Below, in pieces: positions 25,539-31,685 of a stretch of DNA of 31,685 bases. The stretch is from assembly GCA_002427615.1 (NCBI GenBank), contig DIFH01000012.1, forward strand, positions 18,641 to 50,325. Direction: 5' to 3'. This stretch comes from Paludibacter sp. UBA5753 (lineage in GTDB: Bacteria > Bacteroidota > Bacteroidia > Bacteroidales > Paludibacteraceae). The translations under genes were made by a program, and so were the position numbers. Position 1 is the stretch's first letter; every line of letters begins with the position of its first letter. The notes beneath the pieces are model-generated. The model was not told the origin of the DNA. It was given only the letters and a program-made list of their open reading frames with translations, and ran no database searches.

Positions 25539-28500
25539 TTATTTTGCATAATCTCTTGGTGAAACATTATAATACTTTTTAAATATTCTACTAAAATACT
25601 TTGGATTGTCGATTCCAACCATTGTTGAAACTTCTATAACTGAATACTGCCCTGAGAGCAACAAATTGGCTGCATTTTTCAATCTTATAGTTTGTATGAA
25701 TTCATTGGGGGATTTGTTTGTGAGTTTGGTAATACGATAATAAAGTAATGTTTTACTTAAAGCAAATTCCCTACATAACATAGTGTTGTTCAGGTTAGAA
25801 TTATCTAAATTCTTTTCTATAAACTGAATAAGATTTTCCATAAATTCTTGATCTTTTTCGTTTTCTATCGTTGATACATTGTTTTTCTTAATATCAGACA
25901 GAACTTTATTCTTTGAAGTTTGTATAAAATTCAAAATATTTGAAATTTTGAGCGTTATTATTTCCAACTCAAAAGGATACATAATACAATCAGTTGCACC
26001 GACAGAAAGAATTTTCTTTTTAGTGATTTCAGTATTAGTTGAATTTAGAATAACAAACAAAGGAATATGTGAAGTCTTATTGTTTTCTCTTATTTTCAGG
26101 CAAAAATCAAGGCAACTGACATCAGATACAAACGAACCTGTTATAATTAAATCAGGTGAAAAACTGCTCAACTTACTTAATGTTTTAGAAGTATCAGAAA
26201 ATATGCTTACATTATAATTCCTTGAAAGAGTTTTTTGTAAATAGACTGATATTTCAGGATTAGATTCAACAATAAATATATTTGCTCTATTATGTGACTG
26301 AATCACAGTATCAGTAATATCAGGAACTATTATTGCTTCAGGAGATGTACTGATAAACTCATCACTATACTTTCGAGGAAGGGTAACAATAAATTCTGAG
26401 CCAATACCTTCATTACTCGTAAAAGATATTTTCCCTTGATGGATTTTAACAAGAGCATACGCCATTTTTAAGCCGATGCCACTACCTACATTTTGAGAAT
26501 TTATATCGTTATCGGCTCTGAATATATGCTTAAATATCATATTCTGTTCCCGTTTTGAGATTCCTAAACCGGTGTCTCTGATTGTAAATCCCCAGTTGTT
26601 CTCAGATGAAATAAGTCGAACATCAATAGTTCCCCCGTAGGGCGTATATTTAATGGCATTTGAAAGGAGAATGTCTATTATTCTATTTACTTTTTCCTTG
26701 TCTATTAGTACGTTATCATTTATTTCGTGGTTGTGAAAATTTAGGGATATGAACTTCTGGGAGGCTAAAGTCTGATAATTGTATTTCTTAGATGAGAAAA
26801 ACTCTTTAAGATTATTCTGCCTTACAGCTAAATGTTCTGCATTTAATATGATTTTTTGGAAATCGATTAGTTGATGAATAAAATGACTTAGTTTTTGGAC
26901 ATTGTTTAACGCCAGCGAAAGGAAGTATTGTATATCTGTACTGAAATTACCCTTATCTGAAATTTCCTTTAACGGAGCTTCAATTAAGTTAAGAGGGGTA
27001 AGAATATCATGTGCTGTATTAATAAAAAAGTCAATTTTCTCTTCAGTTTGTTTTCTTTTCTGAGAGTTGGAAACATATTTTATTGCCTCGTACGCAATTC
27101 CGGTGAAAACCAATATATATGTAATCCATGCCCAAATTGTATTCCACCATGGCTCATTAATGACAATTATTATGTTTCGTTCTTCCAGTAACTTTCGCTC
27201 AACAAATGCTCTTACCTTAAACTCATACTTTCCTGGGGACAATTTAGAGTAAACTGCCTTGTTAAATATTGAAAATTTAGTCCAGCCTAAATCATACCCT
27301 TTTAGAAAATATGAGTATTCAATTTTGTATGAAGATTGATAATTTGGCAATGTAAAAGTTAATGACAAGTAGTTCTTATTATACGGAAGAATTATTTTGC
27401 TTGTTTCGTTAATGGATTTCTTCAATGGTGAGTTTTCTGTACTCGCATTAACAGGTTCTCCAAACAGAGCCAGTTCAGTGAAAGTTAATGGATAAATAAA
27501 CCCGAGATTGTCTTTTTTTATATCTTCTGGATTAAAAATAATCGCACCATCAGCACTTCCAAAAAGTAACTCTCCAGTAGAGCAATTGAAGGAAGAGTTA
27601 GGTAAGAATTGATTAGATATTAATCCATCTTTTTTTGTAAAACGAGTTACCTGATGAGTTAATGGATTGAACATATTTAGTCCATTTTCTGTACTTAGCC
27701 ATAGATTACCTGTGCCGTCTTTTTCAATTGCATAAATATGATTTGAAGATAATCCAACCTCTTGATTATAATTTAAGAGTGAATCTGTTGCTAAATTATA
27801 ATAATACAACCCATTTCCCATTGTACCAATCCAGTATGTCTTGTCTTTTTCCTGAAGAATTGAATTTACAGACTTTTTCAGGCGAGTATATGTTCTTTCC
27901 CCATTATTTTTATTCATCAAAATCAATCCTCCGGATGAACCCAGAATAATTGTTGAATCATTGTACGATGAAAAACATCTCATGGAGTTTTCTGAAAAGA
28001 ATTTTGTATCTGTATTTTTAGGATTGAAAGAAGTAATTTTTCCATAGATTCCCCCTGTCCATATATTTCCAGTATATTTGTCTGAGTATAAAGAATAAAT
28101 ATTGTCTGTTGCAATAACAGTTTTTTTTGATTGACTTTTATAGCGTTTTATAGTTCCTTTTTTTTTATTAATTTCGGCTAACCCAAATGCATATCCACCC
28201 GCCCATATATTCCCTGTCGGATTTTCGCATAAGGCTAAAATAACATTCTTATTACTATAATCAGGCTCTTGAAAATAATGTTTCCATTTATTTGTTTTTC
28301 GATTTAAAAGGCTGAGTCCATCGCTGGTTCCGAACCAAATATCTCCATCCGAGTCTTCATAAACCATATTTACATAACTATTAGATATAGAATTATGGTC
28401 TCCCCGAATATGTGTAAAGTTTTGAAATTTCAGATAAGAATTATCTAAATAAGATACTCCTGAATGATACATTGCAATCCACAAAGTATTTTGTTTATCA

Positions 28501-29426
28501 AGTAACAAATCATAAACGCTATTACTACTAAGTGAGTATTGATTGCTTTCATTGTGATTAAATACATAAGATATATCTCTTGTCTTTCGGTCAACAAGCA
28601 GCACACCTTCACCATCAACTCCCACAGCAAATGTATTCTTATTATAAGGGATAATCGCTCGAATAGGCTTTACTACATTTGATAATACATGAAACGGTAG
28701 TGAATTTGATCGTGCAGAAAGAATGTATATACCATTTGAAAATGTTCCAATCCAAAATTGTTGGTATTTTTTATCATAGTACACAAGAGTTACGAACTGG
28801 TTTTTAAAAAAATGATTGACTATTTTGATCGTTTTTTCATCTGTGAAACGGACAACGAGTAAACCATTTTGTGTTGACAAATAAAAATATTCTCCAACTT
28901 TGGTTATATGATTTACATTCATATTATTTACAACAGAATAACTATAGACCTTCTTCTTTTTAATATCCAAACGTAAGACACCTCTCAATGTGGCAATATG
29001 AACCAAGTCATTATTTTCAAAAAAGAGATTATTAATTACCGTTGGCTTATGGTAATAACTTTGAATACTATAAACAAATTGGAAAGAATCTGTTTCGCTA
29101 TTGTACTTATAGATATTCCCTGAATGATTGAAAGCCCAGATTGAACTATCCGGAGCCAGGCAAATGAAGTTTGAATTTATAGCTTCGATTCTTTCTCCAT
29201 TGGGAGAGTTAAGTTTATAATGAACAAATTGTTGTCCATCATACCTATCAATAGATAATTTTGTAGCTATCCATATAAAACCGTTTTTATCTTGTTTTAC
29301 TGAGAAGCACCTACGGCTACTTAGTCCATAATCTTCGTTTAAACTATTGAATCTTTCGGCAAAAATCGAAGATGAATAACAAAGTGTAACATATAAAAGA
29401 ATACATTTAAATATGATTTGTTTCAT
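25539..29426 (-). CDS. Hybrid two-component system sensor-regulator with degenerate receiver
   Basis: A 1295-residue one-protein signalling system. It has a signal peptide (1-23), periplasmic Reg_prop beta-propeller repeats (about 30-640, e.g. NGFIWIATK, GDIWFGTSDGLSLLNRKT), a Y_Y_Y domain (about 670-755) and a transmembrane helix (about 760-783). HisKA has H806 in NTAHDILTPLNLI. The HATPase has intact N, G1 and G2 boxes (LLSNAIKYTP, IRDTGLGIS, GSGIGLKMAY). A receiver (about 1048-1165) and an AraC helix-turn-helix (about 1190-1295) complete it. It should sense a released oligosaccharide and switch on the neighbouring genes. The receiver lacks the phosphoacceptor Asp (G1097), the acidic pair (E1054/S1055), the Thr (N1128) and the Lys (Y1150). 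It is convergent with the CE2-like gene and divergent from GH74. Confidence 0.93.
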   Translation of the reverse strand: MKQIIFKCILLYVTLCYSSSIFAERFNSLNEDYGLSSRRCFSVKQDKNGFIWIATKLSIDRYDGQQFVHYKLNSPNGERIEAINSNFICLAPDSSIWAFNHSGNIYKYNSETDSFQFVYSIQSYYHKPTVINNLFFENNDLVHIATLRGVLRLDIKKKKVYSYSVVNNMNVNHITKVGEYFYLSTQNGLLVVRFTDEKTIKIVNHFFKNQFVTLVYYDKKYQQFWIGTFSNGIYILSARSNSLPFHVLSNVVKPIRAIIPYNKNTFAVGVDGEGVLLVDRKTRDISYVFNHNESNQYSLSSNSVYDLLLDKQNTLWIAMYHSGVSYLDNSYLKFQNFTHIRGDHNSISNSYVNMVYEDSDGDIWFGTSDGLSLLNRKTNKWKHYFQEPDYSNKNVILALCENPTGNIWAGGYAFGLAEINKKKGTIKRYKSQSKKTVIATDNIYSLYSDKYTGNIWTGGIYGKITSFNPKNTDTKFFSENSMRCFSSYNDSTIILGSSGGLILMNKNNGERTYTRLKKSVNSILQEKDKTYWIGTMGNGLYYYNLATDSLLNYNQEVGLSSNHIYAIEKDGTGNLWLSTENGLNMFNPLTHQVTRFTKKDGLISNQFLPNSSFNCSTGELLFGSADGAIIFNPEDIKKDNLGFIYPLTFTELALFGEPVNASTENSPLKKSINETSKIILPYNKNYLSLTFTLPNYQSSYKIEYSYFLKGYDLGWTKFSIFNKAVYSKLSPGKYEFKVRAFVERKLLEERNIIIVINEPWWNTIWAWITYILVFTGIAYEAIKYVSNSQKRKQTEEKIDFFINTAHDILTPLNLIEAPLKEISDKGNFSTDIQYFLSLALNNVQKLSHFIHQLIDFQKIILNAEHLAVRQNNLKEFFSSKKYNYQTLASQKFISLNFHNHEINDNVLIDKEKVNRIIDILLSNAIKYTPYGGTIDVRLISSENNWGFTIRDTGLGISKREQNMIFKHIFRADNDINSQNVGSGIGLKMAYALVKIHQGKISFTSNEGIGSEFIVTLPRKYSDEFISTSPEAIIVPDITDTVIQSHNRANIFIVESNPEISVYLQKTLSRNYNVSIFSDTSKTLSKLSSFSPDLIITGSFVSDVSCLDFCLKIRENNKTSHIPLFVILNSTNTEITKKKILSVGATDCIMYPFELEIITLKISNILNFIQTSKNKVLSDIKKNNVSTIENEKDQEFMENLIQFIEKNLDNSNLNNTMLCREFALSKTLLYYRITKLTNKSPNEFIQTIRLKNAANLLLSGQYSVIEVSTMVGIDNPKYFSRIFKKYYNVSPRDYAK

Positions 29427-29452
29427 AAGGAGAGTAGAAAAAGATTATAATG

Positions 29453-29460
29453 CAAATATA
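29453..29460 (-). promoter_or_regulatory. Bacteroidota -7 box for the hybrid sensor (TATATTTG, minus strand)
   Basis: CAAATATA on the plus strand reads TATATTTG on the minus strand, a perfect TAnnTTTG 26 nt before the start codon ending at 29426. It gives a leader of about 20 nt. Confidence 0.5.
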
Positions 29461-29537
29461 TGTTTTTTTCCTGTATTAATTAGATCACCCATTATTATAA
29501 TAACTAATAATGTACTTTATATGATTCTCGGTGTACC

Positions 29538-29565
29538 TTTGAATTAATACTGTAATATAATTTTG
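29538..29565 (+). promoter_or_regulatory. Promoter of the GH74-like gene (TTTG ... TAATTTTG)
   Basis: TTTG at 29538-29541 is followed after 16 nt by TAATTTTG at 29558-29565, close to the Bacteroidota -33/-7 layout. The expected transcript start near 29571 leaves almost no leader before ATG 29575, so either the message is leaderless or translation starts at ATG 29602. Confidence 0.5.
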
Positions 29566-29574
29566 TTCCCGAAA

Positions 29575-31685
29575 ATGAAAACATATAATTGTACTATAAA
29601 AATGACTTCTACTTCTTATCATTTCAGAATTCTTAATTTTGTAATTGCTTTTTTTCTAACAAGCCTCATTGCTAAAGGAAACAGTAACAGTAATCCGATT
29701 GAATATATTTGGAAACCTCTCAAAGTGGGTGCCGGTGGATGGGTTGTAGGAATGTACATACATCCCTCCAAACCTAATCTGATGTATATAAGAACTGATG
29801 TAGCGGGTGCTTATCGTTGGGATTCAGTACATAAGATGTGGAAACAGATTGTTACCGAGCAAAGCATTCCGACAAAATACGTAAAATATGCCAATTATGC
29901 AGGAGTATATAGTCTAGTTGGTTCATCGGATAGACCGAATATTGCTTATATGGCTTTTAGAAATCAGATATTTAAAAGTATTGATTTTGGTGAAAACTGG
30001 TTGTCTACTTCTTTTGAAAAACATAATATAAATATGGATGAAAATGGAGTAGGACGTCAAGAAGGTGAACGTTTGGCCGTTGATCCGCATAATTCAGATA
30101 TTGTATATTACGGGTCAATTAACGATGGATTGTGGGTAACATATAATGCAGGACAAAAGTGGACCAGAATTGAGAGTATTCCATTTGGGGAGAAAAAGCA
30201 TGGAGTGAATACGGTCATTTTTGATCAAAACTCAGGGGTAACGAAAAAAGGAACAAATGTAATATATGTGACTGTAGACAAGGGAGGAGTTTTTAGAAGT
30301 TCTGATTCAGGTAAAACTTGGATTAGAATTTCTGATAACGGGCCAGGTACTAATAGAAGATATCGGGATGCTGATATTAGTTCAGATGGAACATATTACG
30401 TTGTGTCTTCTAATCAGGATACAGAAAGTTGTGTTTGGAAGTATTTGAAAAATAAGTGGGTTGATATAACACCTGGTGGAGGAAAACAGCCATATTGTAA
30501 CATCGCTACTGATCCTACTAACGCCAATCGTATAGTAGTAATGAAAGATGGTAGAGGAAGTTATAGCTCCGAAGACCAAGGCGATAAATGGATAATTCAT
30601 GATACATTTAAACTTATTAGTCCTACGATAGATTGGTTAGGTAAACAGGAAACCGGATGGCTTAGTTCAGGTGAAATAGTATTTGACCCATTTGAATCTG
30701 GCAAGCTATGGTTCGCTGAAGGTTTTGGAGTTTGGTGGACAAAAAATCTTAAGAGTAAAGAAATTGTATGGACTGAACAGGCTGCAGGTATTGAACAAAC
30801 CTGTGGTAATGCCGTAATATGTCCTCAAAATGGAAAACCAATCAGTGCAATGTGTGATATTGGCGCATTTTATCATCAGAATCCTGATTCATATAATGCT
30901 ATTCGTGCATATAACTATTTTTTATCTTGTTGGTCCTTAGACTGGTGTCCGGCTGATCCCAATTTCATTGTCGGAGTTTTCCATACTCACCATGCTTACA
31001 ATAATAAACCTACGAGCAGTTATTCAACCGATGGTGGTAAAACATGGATTCCGTTTGAATTCCAAACAAATGATCATGCTTATGGTTGTATTGCAGTTTC
31101 AGCAAATAGTAAAGATAATATAGTAAGACTTTCTGCCAACAATAAATTACCCTATTATACAACAAATAGAGGCAAATCTTGGAATCAGTGCTCTATTCCA
31201 CAAATATCTAATTCTGGTTATACATTTTTATATTCGCCTTCAAAACCAATATGTGCAGATCGTGTATCACCATCCACCTTTTATTTTTACCAACTAAACA
31301 AAGGAGTTTTCAGATCGGTTGATGCAGGTGTCAATTGGAATAAAATATCAGATGGGCCGGTTTTGAGAAGATATAATTCAATGCTGAAGGCTACTCCGGG
31401 TTATGCAAAAGATATTTGGTTTGCCGAAGGTAAGGAGAATAGAGTTGTAGGAGGTTTGTGGCATTCCACTAACGGAGGAGAAATATGGGAAAAAATTACT
31501 GGTTTAGAACAGGTGTTTAGTTTTGGATTTGGTAAGTCAAAAGATGATAATGGATATCCAACAATTTTTGTGGCAGGTGTAAATAATGGAGATTATGGTC
31601 TTTATCGTTCAATTGACGAAGGAAAGTCTTGGGATAAGATAGGAGCTTATCCACTTGGAATTTTGTATGTCGGGCATGGTATTAA
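29575..31685 (+). CDS. GH74-like (xyloglucanase family) BNR-repeat protein, cut by the window end
   Basis: The frame is open for 703 codons from ATG 29575 to the window end without a stop. An alternative start, ATG 29602, still leads a signal peptide (FVIAFFLTSLIAKG). The N-terminal signature WKPLKVGAGGWVVGMYIHPS followed by YIRTDVAGAYRWD is that of GH74. D75 matches the general-base Asp and D428 in MCDIGAFYHQ the acid Asp. Many Asp-box/BNR repeats mark two seven-bladed propellers (DSGKTWIRIS, DGGKTWIPF, DAGVNWNKIS, GGEIWEKITG, DEGKSWDKIG). GH74 enzymes are mainly endo-xyloglucanases. It is divergently transcribed from the hybrid sensor, a likely regulatory target. Any C-terminal sorting domain would lie beyond the window. 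Confidence 0.85.
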   Translation, partial: MKTYNCTIKMTSTSYHFRILNFVIAFFLTSLIAKGNSNSNPIEYIWKPLKVGAGGWVVGMYIHPSKPNLMYIRTDVAGAYRWDSVHKMWKQIVTEQSIPTKYVKYANYAGVYSLVGSSDRPNIAYMAFRNQIFKSIDFGENWLSTSFEKHNINMDENGVGRQEGERLAVDPHNSDIVYYGSINDGLWVTYNAGQKWTRIESIPFGEKKHGVNTVIFDQNSGVTKKGTNVIYVTVDKGGVFRSSDSGKTWIRISDNGPGTNRRYRDADISSDGTYYVVSSNQDTESCVWKYLKNKWVDITPGGGKQPYCNIATDPTNANRIVVMKDGRGSYSSEDQGDKWIIHDTFKLISPTIDWLGKQETGWLSSGEIVFDPFESGKLWFAEGFGVWWTKNLKSKEIVWTEQAAGIEQTCGNAVICPQNGKPISAMCDIGAFYHQNPDSYNAIRAYNYFLSCWSLDWCPADPNFIVGVFHTHHAYNNKPTSSYSTDGGKTWIPFEFQTNDHAYGCIAVSANSKDNIVRLSANNKLPYYTTNRGKSWNQCSIPQISNSGYTFLYSPSKPICADRVSPSTFYFYQLNKGVFRSVDAGVNWNKISDGPVLRRYNSMLKATPGYAKDIWFAEGKENRVVGGLWHSTNGGEIWEKITGLEQVFSFGFGKSKDDNGYPTIFVAGVNNGDYGLYRSIDEGKSWDKIGAYPLGILYVGHGI

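Noticed and set aside
25879..26217. 112-codon plus-strand open frame opposite the hybrid sensor
   Set aside because: It is a frame shadow of the minus-strand receiver region; no recognisable protein features.

Overview
The window looks like chromosomal DNA of a Bacteroidota bacterium, most likely order Bacteroidales. The evidence is a complete type IX secretion (T9SS) core, a one-protein hybrid two-component regulator, T9SS C-terminal sorting domains, phylum-typical small and DUF families (DUF2795, DUF4301), AT-rich spacers with little Shine-Dalgarno sequence, and several TAnnTTTG -7 promoter boxes. No rRNA, tRNA, CRISPR array or intact mobile element was seen. The stop codons TAA and TAG are both used normally.

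Left part (1-14.5 kb, housekeeping-like). An XRE/cupin regulator precedes an acyl-CoA ligase. Then come a SAM methyltransferase, a PduO-type cobalamin adenosyltransferase and a DUF2795 protein. The T9SS operon porP-gldK-gldL-gldM-gldN follows and ends at a good hairpin terminator. After it lie a NarL-type response regulator, an Nramp metal transporter bracketed by a small dispersed repeat, and a DUF4301 protein on the minus strand.

Boundary (14.6-15.9 kb). A C-terminal transposase remnant, an orphan minus-strand coding remnant and many inverted repeats lie here. They are followed by a roughly 250-nt leader rich in short hairpins.

Right part (15.9-31.7 kb, more AT-rich, accessory-looking). 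This is a carbohydrate cluster. It holds a duplicated DNRLRE/CBM96-like T9SS cargo protein broken by an in-frame amber codon, a CE6/SASA-type esterase, a CE20/sialate-acetylesterase-like protein with an inserted jelly-roll domain, a small SGNH hydrolase, a GH3 beta-glucosidase and a CE2-type esterase with a T9SS tail. A 1295-residue hybrid two-component sensor on the minus strand comes next. Divergent from it is a GH74-like (xyloglucanase family) BNR-repeat protein that runs off the window end. Four esterases, GH3 and GH74 together suggest stripping of acetyl groups from, and cleavage of, an acetylated hemicellulose such as xyloglucan; this is inference. No SusC/SusD pair lies in the window. 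At least two products carry T9SS sorting tails, so the secretion operon on the left is the likely exporter.

The strongest oddities are the hybrid sensor, whose receiver domain has lost every canonical phosphorylation residue while kinase and DNA-binding domains look intact; the amber codon in the duplicated cargo protein; the structured leader in front of it; and a GldK with no lipobox cysteine.
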